From assembly GCF_000012825.1 (NCBI RefSeq), contig NC_009614.1, positions 1,550,001 to 1,614,000 of the forward strand: a DNA stretch of 64,000 bases. The letters are read 5' to 3'. Below the pieces are notes generated by a model. The model had not been told where the DNA came from. It made no database searches and saw nothing but the letters and a program-made list of their open reading frames with translations. The stretch is from Phocaeicola vulgatus ATCC 8482. GTDB taxonomy: Bacteria; Bacteroidota; Bacteroidia; Bacteroidales; Bacteroidaceae. The position numbers and the translations under genes were made by a program. This document shows positions 45,753 to 54,441 of this stretch, in pieces; the stretch's first letter is position 1, and every line of letters starts with the position of its first letter.

Positions 45753-46895
45753 TTACGCCACAAATCTTCTGGTCCATTTGCATGCATACATCCCTCTGGC
45801 CACCAGGTAGCTGATGAGAAAGGCTGTTACGGCCATGCAAATAATGTGTATTATGGCAGGAATCCCCTGAGGCAACAGCGAGGCGAACAAGTCATATCCC
45901 ATTTGCACGAAGACGAAATGACACAGATAAATGCCGAAGGTCATGGATGCCACTTTTGAAAGAACAGGCGAAGAAGGTATTTTAAGCTTCTGTATGCAGA
46001 CAAAAACAGGAAATGTCATCATAAATACATTGATGCCGCCGAAAAGCCATACTATTTCCAGATAGGCGTAGTTTCCCGGAAAATATTCCTGCATGATGAG
46101 GTAGCCGCCGAAAGTGATGGCGTACCCTGTCACAAACATAGGGATACCGATAGCCAGGGTTTTTCTCCAACTCCATTGCAGCGGGTATTTTACCAGATAA
46201 TGGGCCAGTATCAGATAGCCGATAAATCCGGAAACATAATAAAATGAACCGAATGCATTCCAGTCGCACACTCCCAGGATATCCATATTGCCCCAGTTGC
46301 CGATATATCCCAGTGCGGGAGCGGCCATCTTTATGTAGGGAAGGAACAAGGAGATGCCCCAGATGGAAAGAAATAGCTTGATATCTTTCCGGGTAGCACG
46401 CTCCAGCCATGCATGGAAGATGGGGATGATGAAGTAGAGCCCCACCAGCATATACAGATACCACAGAGGAGTGGTGTCATAGTTGAAATTGAAAATGAAT
46501 GTCCAAATCTTCGTGATAGTCATTTCCAGGGTGAAGGCGGACATGTCTATGGTAGGATTGTCTGTCGTGGTGATGTAATTCAGATAAATGAAATACAATA
46601 CAGGCAGCATGACCGACCAGAAGATAAGCGGGACAACAATGCGGCCGATCCGCTTTTTGTAAAATTCACTCATGCCGTTTCGTACAGGAAACAGCAGCAC
46701 TCCTGTCATCATCACAAACAAGGGTACGCAACAGCGTACGGCACTTCCCAATGCGCACCCTTGCAGAAAAGTAGGACGGTCTGTGTCAAAACGTGCCACA
46801 AAAGGGTCACAGCAATGGGCGAATACAACTAAAAAACAGGCGGTGACGCGTAGCAAGTCTATCCATCCGATGTTCTCTCTTTTATTTATTTCCAT
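45753..46895 (-). CDS. Acyltransferase family 3 membrane protein
   Basis: Integral membrane protein of 380 residues. It begins with ENIGWIDLLRVTACFLVVFAHCCDP, the acyltransferase-3 start with the conserved R and H in the first helix, followed by about ten hydrophobic segments (PLFVMMTGVLLFP, VPLIFWSVMLPVLYFIYL, LWYLYMLVGLYFIIPIF, MTFGIYLCHFVFVQMGYDLF). Members transfer acetyl or succinyl groups to surface sugars, exopolysaccharides or antibiotics; the substrate is not evident here. Its ATG is 14 bases after the stop of the EEP-family gene, so the two form an operon. Confidence 0.88.
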   Translation of the reverse strand: MEINKRENIGWIDLLRVTACFLVVFAHCCDPFVARFDTDRPTFLQGCALGSAVRCCVPLFVMMTGVLLFPVRNGMSEFYKKRIGRIVVPLIFWSVMLPVLYFIYLNYITTTDNPTIDMSAFTLEMTITKIWTFIFNFNYDTTPLWYLYMLVGLYFIIPIFHAWLERATRKDIKLFLSIWGISLFLPYIKMAAPALGYIGNWGNMDILGVCDWNAFGSFYYVSGFIGYLILAHYLVKYPLQWSWRKTLAIGIPMFVTGYAITFGGYLIMQEYFPGNYAYLEIVWLFGGINVFMMTFPVFVCIQKLKIPSSPVLSKVASMTFGIYLCHFVFVQMGYDLFASLLPQGIPAIIHIICMAVTAFLISYLVARGMYACKWTRRFVA

Positions 46896-46909
46896 ATTCT
46901 CTGTTGGGC

Positions 46910-47653
46910 TTATTTTTGTTCAAGCACCACTACTAAGGGACGGTGATCTGATGCTACCGGTTCATTTACTACCTGTGCGGAGGTTACTGTGAAGCCTTTC
47001 ATGTTCTGTTTCAGTGCTGTAATATAATCAATGGTTTCTGTAGGGGCGGGAGCCGGAAATGTATGCTGGTTTACGTCAGAAAGTATCTGAAAATCCTGTT
47101 GCAAGTATTTTATGAATGCGGATTCGGGTTCGGCATTCAGGTCGCCGGCCAGGAAAAAAGGTTTTTTGTGAGCGGCGGCAAAGTCTTTTATAAGCTCCAG
47201 TGAGGCCATGCGGTCTTCTTCGGTGAGAGACAGATGGGTGCAACAATAAATGTAGTTGTCGAACTCTGCCATAATCAACGCACGTGCTTCTTCCCGTCCG
47301 GGAAGTGTCATGGTTTTCAGGCTGACGGGAATTTCTTTGGTGAGAAGTCCGATACCATATTTTCCTCCGTCGTAATCAATGGCAGGGGCAAAGTAAGCGT
47401 GCATTTGCGTACGTCCGGCTATTTCGCCCAGTACGTATTTTTGTCCGCTGCGGTGGGTCATGCTGTCCAGTTCCTGCAAGGCTACCACTTCGGGGTGGAT
47501 ATGATTGATTACATCGGCTATGCGTTGGAAGTCGCATACATCATCCATTCCGTTTGCATTTTTAATGTTATAGGTCATTAGCCGTAACGAATTTTGTGAT
47601 TGTGCCGACAGGGCTAAAAGAAGGGTAAAAAGTAAGAGCAATGTCTTTTTCAT
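46910..47653 (-). CDS. Secreted endonuclease/exonuclease/phosphatase-family protein
   Basis: Protein of 247 residues from ATG 47653 with signal peptide MKKTLLLLFTLLLALSAQSQ. The EEP fold is seen in LRLMTYNIKNANG, VVALQELDSMT (metal-binding Glu), YGIGLLTKEIP, THLSLTEEDR, FFLAGDLNAEPES (catalytic D-x-N) and the C-terminal SDHRPLVVVLE (catalytic D-H). Secreted members of this family cut nucleic acids, phosphodiesters or sphingomyelin; which one applies is open. The frame extends to 47884, overlapping the MFS gene, but a -7 element TATCTTTG (minus, 47695-47688) lies inside that extension and fixes the start. Confidence 0.9.
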   Translation of the reverse strand: MKKTLLLLFTLLLALSAQSQNSLRLMTYNIKNANGMDDVCDFQRIADVINHIHPEVVALQELDSMTHRSGQKYVLGEIAGRTQMHAYFAPAIDYDGGKYGIGLLTKEIPVSLKTMTLPGREEARALIMAEFDNYIYCCTHLSLTEEDRMASLELIKDFAAAHKKPFFLAGDLNAEPESAFIKYLQQDFQILSDVNQHTFPAPAPTETIDYITALKQNMKGFTVTSAQVVNEPVASDHRPLVVVLEQK

Positions 47654-47687
47654 ATATTCATCAGGTTTTGATTGTTTAAATTCTCTC

Positions 47688-47695
47688 CAAAGATA
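47688..47695 (-). promoter_or_regulatory. -7 element of the EEP / acyltransferase operon
   Basis: TATCTTTG on the minus strand, 35 bases before ATG 47653; decides between the two possible starts. Confidence 0.6.
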
Positions 47696-47793
47696 GATAA
47701 ATTCATTCTTTTTTTCTTTGCCCTCAAAGATAAAAAACAAGAGAAAGTTTTTATCAGAAAGGAAATGTTTCTGTTCAACAACTTGCCGGGGCT

Positions 47794-49170
47794 TTATTTC
47801 TTTCCTGCCGGAGAAGCCTGTGTCATACGGATACTGCTTACCACGCCTGCGGCAATGGCAAAGAATATGGCTAATAACAAACAAGCCTGCGCCCGATGTC
47901 CTTCGGCAAACATACGGAACAACAAAGCAACCAGTGTGGTTCCCAAAGTCTGACCTAACAGACGCGCCGTACCTAGCATACCGCTGGCTCCACCGCTTCT
48001 GTGAGTGGGAGCGGAAGAAACAATGGTTACATTATTGGGCGTCTGGAACAGCCCGAAGCCCATACCACAGAGTGCCATTCGCCAGATGATATTCCATTCT
48101 GCCGGATGGGGGGGAAGCAAATAGAGTGTGAATAGGCCGGTAGCGAAGATGGCCATGCCGATGCCTCCCAGCAATCCGGGATGTACTTTCTCTACCAGTC
48201 TGCCTGCAAGTGGTGCGGTCAGGATGGTAGCCAATGGCCAGGGGGTAAGTAGCAAACCGATCTGTACGGCGCTGTATCCCAATATATTCTGCATAAAAAA
48301 CGGTAAGGAAACCATAGCCAGCATCTGGGCGGTGAATGAGGTGATGGAAGTACCGATAGAAAGAGCGAAAATAGGAATCTTCAGTAAGTCCACAGGTAGG
48401 ATAGGGGTCGTTTCCTTCAGTTGGCGGCGGATGAAATAAGTGCCGATTATGATTAACAAAACCAACTGGATGGCAATGAACTTTCTGTTTTCGGCGTGTG
48501 CAAAACCTTCCAAGGTATAAATTAACAACCCGAAGGTCAGTGCGTTGGCTATTGCACTGATTTTATCAAACTTGTGTTTTGTGTCTGAAGCCGGATTATG
48601 CGGTAAGAACCGATGTCCGATCACTAATGCAGCCAATCCCAAAGGAATGTTGATTACAAAAAGCCAGTGCCAGCTTCCCAATGCTAAGATACTGCCTGCA
48701 ATGGATGGACCTGCGGCGGCCGAAACAGCTACCACCATGGCATTTACGCCCATTCCGCGCCCTAGTATCTGCGGCGGGTAAATTAAACGGATAAGGGCGG
48801 TATTGACACTCATTACACAGGCCGCCCCGAAACCTTGAATGATACGGGAGACAGTCAGCATCCAGAAAGAGTCCGAGAGGGCGCAGGCCAAAGAGGCGCC
48901 TGCAAAAATGGAGATGCCGGTCAGAAATATCCGTCTGTAACCGTAAATATCACCTAATGAGGCAAATGATAGCAAGGTCATGGTAATCACCAGTTGATAG
49001 GCATTGACAATCCAGATGGCATTGGAAGGGGTGACATCGAAATCGTGTGCCAGCGTGGGTAATGCGATATTCATAATGGTTCCGTCCAGTACGGACATCA
49101 TGATAGCCAGCAGTACGGCTACCACTGCGAAATATTGTTTAGGTATAAATGCGGTCTTTTCTTTGCTCAT
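47794..49170 (-). CDS. MFS drug exporter, DHA2 (EmrB/QacA-like) type
   Basis: Inner-membrane proton-driven exporter of 458 residues with about 13-14 hydrophobic segments. Family marks: FAVVAVLLAIMMSVLDGTIMNIALPTLAHDF (helix 1 motif with D and N of DHA2), the loop GDIYGYRRIFLTG (motif A), RIIQGFGAACVMSVNTALI (motif B) and GPSIAGSILALGSWHWLFVINIPLG (motif C/D). Likely exports drugs or other amphiphiles; the substrate is unknown. It is transcribed divergently from metK. A -7-like TAATTTTG (minus, 49182-49175) lies only four bases before the ATG, so the mRNA may have almost no leader. Confidence 0.92.
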   Translation of the reverse strand: MSKEKTAFIPKQYFAVVAVLLAIMMSVLDGTIMNIALPTLAHDFDVTPSNAIWIVNAYQLVITMTLLSFASLGDIYGYRRIFLTGISIFAGASLACALSDSFWMLTVSRIIQGFGAACVMSVNTALIRLIYPPQILGRGMGVNAMVVAVSAAAGPSIAGSILALGSWHWLFVINIPLGLAALVIGHRFLPHNPASDTKHKFDKISAIANALTFGLLIYTLEGFAHAENRKFIAIQLVLLIIIGTYFIRRQLKETTPILPVDLLKIPIFALSIGTSITSFTAQMLAMVSLPFFMQNILGYSAVQIGLLLTPWPLATILTAPLAGRLVEKVHPGLLGGIGMAIFATGLFTLYLLPPHPAEWNIIWRMALCGMGFGLFQTPNNVTIVSSAPTHRSGGASGMLGTARLLGQTLGTTLVALLFRMFAEGHRAQACLLLAIFFAIAAGVVSSIRMTQASPAGKK

Positions 49171-49278
49171 GATGCAAAATTAACGGAAATCGGTCAGATT
49201 AGGTTTAATTTCTTCTAAATAATTGCTATTCCAATGTTAAAGAACCGGGAATTTATAGAATGGTTAAGGAATAATGCT

Positions 49279-49286
49279 TATCTTTG
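49279..49286 (+). promoter_or_regulatory. -7 element of the metK promoter
   Basis: TATCTTTG; transcription would begin near 49293, just before the riboswitch-like element, leaving a leader of about 155 bases. Confidence 0.6.
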
Positions 49287-49299
49287 CAGCCGTTAAAAA

Positions 49300-49352
49300 C
49301 AGTGGAGAGATTTGAGTAGCTTGCAACCACAGAAAAAAATGCTAAAAAATAC
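49300..49352 (+). promoter_or_regulatory. Probable SAM-II riboswitch in the metK leader
   Basis: The order of elements matches SAM-II: GTGG (49302-49305) pairing with CCAC (49327-49330), a loop with GATTTGA, then CTTGCAA, an A-rich linker, and GCTAAAAA (49341-49348). TAGC (49317-49320) can pair with GCTA (49341-49344), the expected pseudoknot. The remembered metX SAM-II RNA has GAUUUAA, UUGCAAG and GCUAAAAA in the same order. SAM binding would lower expression of the SAM synthetase, simple end-product control. Confidence 0.72.
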
Positions 49353-49447
49353 ATTGACTTTCTTATTTACATTTATCTACTCTGATAACTTCCCAAGGTG
49401 GTTAACGAATTAACTTTTAATTTTTAATTCTTAATTTTCAATTTAGA

Positions 49448-50740
49448 ATGGGATATTTATTCACATCCGAATCGGTGTCTGAAGGACACCCCGACAAAGT
49501 GGCCGATCAAATATCGGACGCTGTGCTTGATAAACTGTTGGCGTTTGACCCCAGTTCGAAAGTAGCTTGCGAAACCCTGGTGACTACCGGACAGGTAGTG
49601 CTGGCTGGAGAAGTGAAAACCAAGGCGTATGTAGATTTGCAGCGCATTGCACGTGAAGTGATTAACCGTATCGGTTATACCAAAAGCGAATATATGTTCG
49701 AAGGAAACTCCTGCGGCGTATTTTCTGCCATTCACGAACAAAGTGCGGATATCAACCGTGGCGTGGAACGCGAGGACCCTATGAACCAGGGTGCGGGCGA
49801 CCAGGGAATGATGTTTGGTTATGCTACCAATGAAACGGAAAACTATATGCCGCTGTCACTGGACCTGGCACATAAACTGTTGATGGTACTGGCCGAAATC
49901 CGTCGTGAAGGGAAGGTGATGACTTATCTTCGTCCCGACGCCAAGAGCCAGGTTACTATTGAATACGATGATAACGGCAAGCCGGTACGCATTGATACGA
50001 TTGTGGTTTCTACCCAGCATGACGAGTTTGTAACCCCGGCTGATTCTTCCAAAGAAGCTCAGTTGAAGGCCGACGAAGAGATGTTAGCCAAGATTCGTCA
50101 GGATGTGATTGAAATCCTGATGCCACGTGTCATTGCCGGAATTCATAATGAAGAAGTATTGGCTTTGTTCAATGACCGGATAGTTTATCATGTGAACCCT
50201 ACAGGTAAGTTTGTGATCGGCGGTCCTCATGGAGATACCGGTTTGACCGGCCGTAAGATTATTGTGGATACATACGGTGGAAAAGGTGCTCACGGTGGCG
50301 GGGCGTTCTCAGGAAAAGACCCCAGTAAGGTAGACCGTAGTGCTGCCTATGCAGCACGCCATATCGCAAAGAATATGGTTGCTGCCGGTGTTGCCGATGA
50401 AATGCTGGTGCAGGTGTCATACGCCATTGGCGTGGCCCGTCCTATCAATATCTACGTAAATACGTACGGTCGCAGCAATGTGAAACTGAGCGACGGAGAG
50501 ATTGCTAAGAAAATAGACGAACTGTTCGATCTGCGTCCGAAAGCCATTGAAGAGCGTTTGAAACTGCGTAATCCTATTTATGAGGAAACAGCTTCTTACG
50601 GTCACATGGGACGTGAGCCGAAAGTGGTGACCAAGACATACGAATCCATGTATCATGAAGCAAAGACGCTGGAAGTGGAACTGTTCACTTGGGAGAAGCT
50701 GGATTATGTGGATAAGATAAAGGAAGCGTTCGGTTTGTAA
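49448..50740 (+). CDS. metK: S-adenosylmethionine synthetase
   Basis: Enzyme of 430 residues that makes SAM from methionine and ATP. Motifs: [20 protein letters not shown] (ATP/methionine site), [12 protein letters not shown] (the GAGDQG signature), [23 protein letters not shown] and [22 protein letters not shown] (the second signature GGGAFSGKD). The chain is longer than E. coli MetK (384) owing to insertions, as usual in Bacteroidetes. It lies behind a leader with a probable SAM-II riboswitch and is followed by about 115 bases before the LOG-family gene. Confidence 0.97.
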   Translation: MGYLFTSESVSEGHPDKVADQISDAVLDKLLAFDPSSKVACETLVTTGQVVLAGEVKTKAYVDLQRIAREVINRIGYTKSEYMFEGNSCGVFSAIHEQSADINRGVEREDPMNQGAGDQGMMFGYATNETENYMPLSLDLAHKLLMVLAEIRREGKVMTYLRPDAKSQVTIEYDDNGKPVRIDTIVVSTQHDEFVTPADSSKEAQLKADEEMLAKIRQDVIEILMPRVIAGIHNEEVLALFNDRIVYHVNPTGKFVIGGPHGDTGLTGRKIIVDTYGGKGAHGGGAFSGKDPSKVDRSAAYAARHIAKNMVAAGVADEMLVQVSYAIGVARPINIYVNTYGRSNVKLSDGEIAKKIDELFDLRPKAIEERLKLRNPIYEETASYGHMGREPKVVTKTYESMYHEAKTLEVELFTWEKLDYVDKIKEAFGL

Positions 50741-50854
50741 GAAACGGATTCGAATATGGTGATGTATACGGGCGAATTCAATTCGTTCCTGCGGCAATGA
50801 GCGTCATTGGCTGGCAGGGGAGGATTGGATCCGCCCGAAAACATAAGGAATTAT

Positions 50855-51442
50855 ATGAATGATATAAAGAATGTATGTGTATATAGTGCGTCCAGCACAA
50901 AGATAGCGAAGGTGTATTTTGATGTAGCGGAAGAATTAGGACGTCTTCTGGCTGAAAAGAAGATCAATCTGATTAACGGGGCAGGCTGTATCGGCCTGAT
51001 GGCGGCTACCTCCGATGCAGCATTGGCTGCAGGCGGTACGGTGACGGGGGTAATCCCTCATTTTATGGTGGAGCAGGGGTGGCACCATACAGGGCTGACC
51101 CGATTGATTGAGACGGAAACCATGCACGAGCGTAAACGGATGATGGCCGATTTGTCCGATGGTGTCATTGCATTGCCCGGAGGTTGCGGCACATTGGAGG
51201 AATTGCTTGAAATCATCACCTGGAAGCAGCTGGGGCTTTATCTTAATCCGATAATCATCTTGAATATCAACGGGTTTTATAATCCTTTGCTTGAAATGCT
51301 GCAAAGGGCGGTGGAGGGTAATTTTATGCGTAAAGAGCATGTTGCGATCTGGAAGGTGGCTTCAACAGCCGAAGAAGCGATAAATTTGCTCTATACAACG
51401 CCTGTTTGGAACAAGGAAATACGTAAATTTGCAGCGATATGA
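50855..51442 (+). CDS. LOG-family protein (TIGR00730), cytokinin-riboside phosphoribohydrolase-like
   Basis: Protein of 195 residues from ATG 50855 (MNDIKNVCVYSASS); TTG 50807 would add 16 poor residues. Rossmann-like fold with VCVYSASS, LINGAGCIGLMAA, and the family signature MHERKRMMADLSDGVIALPGGCGTLEELLE (PGGxGTxxE). In other organisms these enzymes release the base from nucleoside 5'-monophosphates. The physiological role in Bacteroidales is not known. Its stop overlaps the start of the DUF4271 gene by four bases. Confidence 0.92.
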   Translation: MNDIKNVCVYSASSTKIAKVYFDVAEELGRLLAEKKINLINGAGCIGLMAATSDAALAAGGTVTGVIPHFMVEQGWHHTGLTRLIETETMHERKRMMADLSDGVIALPGGCGTLEELLEIITWKQLGLYLNPIIILNINGFYNPLLEMLQRAVEGNFMRKEHVAIWKVASTAEEAINLLYTTPVWNKEIRKFAAI

Positions 51443-52251
51443 GTGAAACCTGTCATCCCGGAATAGCGTATATTCTCCAACTTTATACGGAAGAGCAGAG
51501 CCGTGTTGATACGGCTTTGACACACAGCGTGTGTCATACGTCCAAGGAAGACGGGATGAGAGGAATGGAGTTGCCCTATCAGCTGCGTTCGGACTGGATG
51601 GTGACCTGCGTGCTGTTTCTTTGCTTTATCCTGGTATCATACGTGCTGGCACATGGCAAGAAACATCTTGAACAGCAATTTAAGAATTTTGCTTTGTCTA
51701 AAGAGCGTGCCAGTTTGTTTGATGATACTACCGCATCTGATGTGCGTTATACATTGGTGCTGATATTGCAGACCTGTATATTATCCGGTTTTTGTGTGTA
51801 CGATTATTTTTCGGACCATGACCTGCTCCTTTTTCGTACGGTTCCTCATTGTTTATTGCTAAGTATTTACATTGGTTATGTAGTTTTTTTCTTTGTCATC
51901 AAATGGCTTCTTTATAGCTTTGTAAATTGGATTTTCTTTAACAAAACACGCAATATTATTTGGCTGGAATCTTACTTTAATGTTGTAATCGGGGCCGGAT
52001 TTTTACTTTTCCCAATTGTACTTTTGATTGTGTATTTCGATCTGTCACCGCAAATTGCTCCTTATTTTATCGGTTTTGTTATAATAATTGCTAAAATTCT
52101 GCTGTTTTATAAGTGCTTTAGTAACTTTTTCAACAAATTTTATGGCGCTTTCCATTTAATTCTGTACTTTTGTGCCCTTGAAATACTCCCTGATTTTGTT
52201 CTGTGGAAAGGGATTATCTTAGCGAACAACATTTTGATTTTAAATTTTTAG
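51439..52251 (+). CDS. DUF4271 membrane protein
   Basis: Integral membrane protein of 270 residues. After a soluble N-terminal region of about 50 residues come six or so hydrophobic segments (MVTCVLFLCFILVSYVLAH, LVLILQTCILSGFCVY, LLLSIYIGYVVFFFVIKWLLYSF, VVIGAGFLLFPIVLLIVYF, APYFIGFVIIIAKILLFY, ILYFCALEILPDFVLWKGI). This pattern, the length and the position just before hemD are those of DUF4271 in Bacteroidetes. No activity is known. It overlaps the LOG-family gene by four bases and lies four bases before hemD, so all three are co-translated. Confidence 0.85.
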   Translation: MSETCHPGIAYILQLYTEEQSRVDTALTHSVCHTSKEDGMRGMELPYQLRSDWMVTCVLFLCFILVSYVLAHGKKHLEQQFKNFALSKERASLFDDTTASDVRYTLVLILQTCILSGFCVYDYFSDHDLLLFRTVPHCLLLSIYIGYVVFFFVIKWLLYSFVNWIFFNKTRNIIWLESYFNVVIGAGFLLFPIVLLIVYFDLSPQIAPYFIGFVIIIAKILLFYKCFSNFFNKFYGAFHLILYFCALEILPDFVLWKGIILANNILILNF

Positions 52252-52255
52252 TACA

Positions 52256-53005
52256 TTGAAAATAAAAAAAGTCCTCGTATCTCAGCCGAAGCCGACTTCT
52301 GAAAAGTCGCCATACTATGATATTGCTGAGAAGTACGGTGTGAAAATTGATTTCCGCCCGTTCATCAAAGTTGAGAGCTTGTCGGCAAAAGAGTTCAGAC
52401 AGCAAAAAGTCTCTATTCTTGATCATACCGCTGTGATTTTTACATCGCGGCACGCTATCGACCATTTCTTCAATCTGTGTACAGAATTGCGTGTTACTGT
52501 GCCCGAAACAATGAAATATTTCTGTACGTCCGAAACCATTGCTTTGTACATTCAGAAATATGTTCAGTATCGTAAGCGTAAAGTGTTCTTCGGCGCGACC
52601 GGTAAATTCGCAGATTTGGTGCCTTCTATCGTAAAGCACAACACGGAAAAATATTTGGTGCCGATGTCTGATGTACACAATGATGAGATCAAGACTTTAT
52701 TGGATAAAAATAAAATTCAGCATACGGAGGTAGTGATGTATCGTACGGTAAGTAATGATTTCACTCCTGAAGAAGAGTTCGATTACGATATGCTGTTGTT
52801 TTTCAGTCCTGCAGGAATCAATTCTTTAATGAAGAATTTTCCGGAGTTCGACCAAAAGGAAATTGCGATAGGATGTTTTGGTCCTGCTACTGCTAAAGCG
52901 GTAAAGGATGCCGGATTGCGGTTGGATCTGGAAGCTCCTACTGTAGAGGCTCCGTCCATGACTGCGGCATTGGATATGTTTATCCGCGAGCGTAATAAGG
53001 ATTAA
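52256..53005 (+). CDS. hemD: Uroporphyrinogen-III synthase family protein
   Basis: Protein of 249 residues. The start is TTG 52256 (KIKKVLVSQPKPTSEKSPYYDIAEKYG); no ATG lies near. The two HemD lobes are seen: VIFTSRHAIDHFFNL in the first and DMLLFFSPAGINSLMKNFPEFDQKEIAIGCFGPATAKAVKDAGL in the second (S-P-x-G-I, and C-F-G-P-A-T-A), which close over the linear tetrapyrrole. Many Bacteroides lack most haem synthesis genes, so the activity here may serve sirohaem or B12 precursors, or may have shifted; sequence alone does not tell. Confidence 0.85.
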   Translation: MKIKKVLVSQPKPTSEKSPYYDIAEKYGVKIDFRPFIKVESLSAKEFRQQKVSILDHTAVIFTSRHAIDHFFNLCTELRVTVPETMKYFCTSETIALYIQKYVQYRKRKVFFGATGKFADLVPSIVKHNTEKYLVPMSDVHNDEIKTLLDKNKIQHTEVVMYRTVSNDFTPEEEFDYDMLLFFSPAGINSLMKNFPEFDQKEIAIGCFGPATAKAVKDAGLRLDLEAPTVEAPSMTAALDMFIRERNKD

Positions 53006-53021
53006 TTTTTAGTTTATATCC

Positions 53022-53081
53022 CAAAACCGGGGGTTTTGTATCAATAAAGTTGTAACTTTGTGATTCGAAACCCTCGGTTTC
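53022..53081 (+). terminator. Two similar hairpins flanking the rnpA promoter
   Basis: CAAAACC-GGG-GGTTTTG (53022-53038) after hemD, and GAAACC-CTC-GGTTTC (53067-53081) followed by TTTATTTTAAT. The -7 element TAACTTTG (53053-53060) lies between them, so the second hairpin would sit at the very 5' end of the rnpA mRNA. Confidence 0.5.
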
Positions 53082-53107
53082 TTTATTTTAATAAAAGAAA
53101 GAAGATT

Positions 53108-53500
53108 ATGGTAGAATATACACTCGGTAAAAAAGAGCGTCTGAATAGTAAGACATTGATTGAGCGTCTTTTTTCAGGTGGAAGCAAGTCTTTTCCGGCT
53201 TTTCCGCTACGTGTGGTGTATATGTCGGTAGAGCCTGTGGAGGAAGATATGGCGGCAGCTTCCATTCTGATCAGCGTGCCCAAGAAGCGGTTCAAACGTG
53301 CGGTAAAGCGTAATTTGGTGAAACGTCAGGTACGTGAGGCTTATCGGAAGAACAAGCATTTGTTGCTGGATGCGCTGGCTTCCCGGAACAAAAGACTGAT
53401 TATCGCCTTTATATGGCTGGATAACCATATTCATTCTTCTGCCGAAGTGGAGGAGAAAGTGAAGAAGCTGCTGTTTCATATAGTGGAAAGGCTGGAATGA
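53108..53500 (+). CDS. rnpA: Ribonuclease P protein component
   Basis: Small basic protein of 130 residues that binds the RNase P RNA and helps cut 5' leaders from tRNA precursors. The start is ATG 53108; the frame extends to 53060 but that codon lies in the -7 element. Seen: [28 protein letters not shown], and the RNR signature [24 protein letters not shown]. Its stop overlaps the yidD ATG by four bases. dnaA, rpmH and the rest of the usual rpmH-rnpA group are not adjacent. Confidence 0.94.
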   Translation: MVEYTLGKKERLNSKTLIERLFSGGSKSFPAFPLRVVYMSVEPVEEDMAAASILISVPKKRFKRAVKRNLVKRQVREAYRKNKHLLLDALASRNKRLIIAFIWLDNHIHSSAEVEEKVKKLLFHIVERLE

Positions 53501-53718
53501 AAAAGATACTTTCCTATCTGTTGCTGTTGCCTGTTTATTTCTATCGGGGGTACATTTCTCCAATGACTCCTCCTTCATGCCGTTTTGTACCTACCTGTTC
53601 GGAATATGCCATCGAGGCTATTAAAAAACATGGTCCTTTCAAGGGATTGTATCTGGCTGTCCGCCGGATATTGCGTTGCCATCCGTGGGGCGGGTCGGGC
53701 TATGATCCGGTTCCGTAA
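53497..53718 (+). CDS. yidD: Membrane protein insertion efficiency factor YidD
   Basis: Protein of 73 residues, peripheral to the inner membrane, that assists YidC-dependent insertion. The whole family signature is visible: [58 protein letters not shown], with the three Cys and the C-terminal [12 protein letters not shown]. Overlap with rnpA is the arrangement seen in most bacteria. Confidence 0.96.
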   Translation: MKKILSYLLLLPVYFYRGYISPMTPPSCRFVPTCSEYAIEAIKKHGPFKGLYLAVRRILRCHPWGGSGYDPVP

Positions 53719-53732
53719 AATCTGTTGTCCTT

Positions 53733-54362
53733 ATGTTGCTGGATATTCATACGCATCGCAATGCTGCTGTACCGGGAGAATGCATTTTCAATGTAGAGCC
53801 TGCATGGTTTGAACCTGTGGAAGGGTGTTATTATTCTGTAGGCATTCATCCGTGGAAAGTTTTGGAAGCTGGTCCGGAAGATTGGACAACGTTGGAAAAG
53901 GCGGTCTGTCATCCCTCTGTTCTGGCGATAGGAGAGGCGGGTTTGGACCGTTTGGGGCCGGCAGATATTCTGTTGCAAAAAGAGGTGTTTGTCCGACAAA
54001 TTTTATTGAGCGAGTCAGTAGGAAAACCGTTGGTTATTCATTGTGTGAAGGCGTTTAATGAACTGATTGAACTGAAAAAGAAGTATCGTCCGCAGATGCC
54101 TTGGGTGGTACATGGTTTCCGTAATAATCTGCATATTGCCTGCCAGCTGATGCAGGAAAACATTTATTTTTCGTTGGGAGAAAGATATCAGCCTGATGTG
54201 TTGCGGTACGTGCCTTTAGAATGTTTATTGGCCGAAACGGATGAGAGCACGCAGGATATCCGTATGGTGATAGGACGGATGGCGGAAACGAAGAATGTGG
54301 AAGTTTCCTTTCTGTGCGATAGGATAGATGAAAATGCACGGAAAATCTTTTTTCGGCAATAA
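53733..54362 (+). CDS. TatD-family metal-dependent hydrolase
   Basis: Protein of 209 residues with the TatD metal ligands in order: DIHTHR (H6, H8), IGEAGLD, PLVIHCVKAF, WVVHGFRNN and LLAETDES. TatD enzymes are 3'-5' exonucleases or deoxyribonucleases; this one is shorter than E. coli TatD (260). YYSVGIHPWKV is also characteristic of the family. It follows yidD by 14 bases and likely belongs to the rnpA-yidD transcript. Confidence 0.9.
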   Translation: MLLDIHTHRNAAVPGECIFNVEPAWFEPVEGCYYSVGIHPWKVLEAGPEDWTTLEKAVCHPSVLAIGEAGLDRLGPADILLQKEVFVRQILLSESVGKPLVIHCVKAFNELIELKKKYRPQMPWVVHGFRNNLHIACQLMQENIYFSLGERYQPDVLRYVPLECLLAETDESTQDIRMVIGRMAETKNVEVSFLCDRIDENARKIFFRQ

Positions 54363-54364
54363 GA

Positions 54365-54396
54365 GTTGTTTCTTCAGATAAAGAGTCGTACTTTTG
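54365..54396 (+). promoter_or_regulatory. tyrS promoter
   Basis: GTTG (54365-54368), 20 bases, TACTTTTG (54389-54396), a good match to the Bacteroides consensus, 45 bases before the tyrS ATG. Confidence 0.7.
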
Positions 54397-54441
54397 TAGC
54401 ATTTAAAGTATAAATCAAACATTTAAATAGATAATCATTCG

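Noticed and set aside
45684..45959. Plus-strand frame starting MKNLKEIISQLDTVTP
   Set aside because: Most of it is antisense to the acyltransferase gene, and the first 25 residues match no family I know.
49175..49182. Leaderless mRNA for the MFS exporter
   Set aside because: TAATTTTG lies 4 bases before the ATG, but no -33 element is present, so the site is too weak to report as a separate finding.
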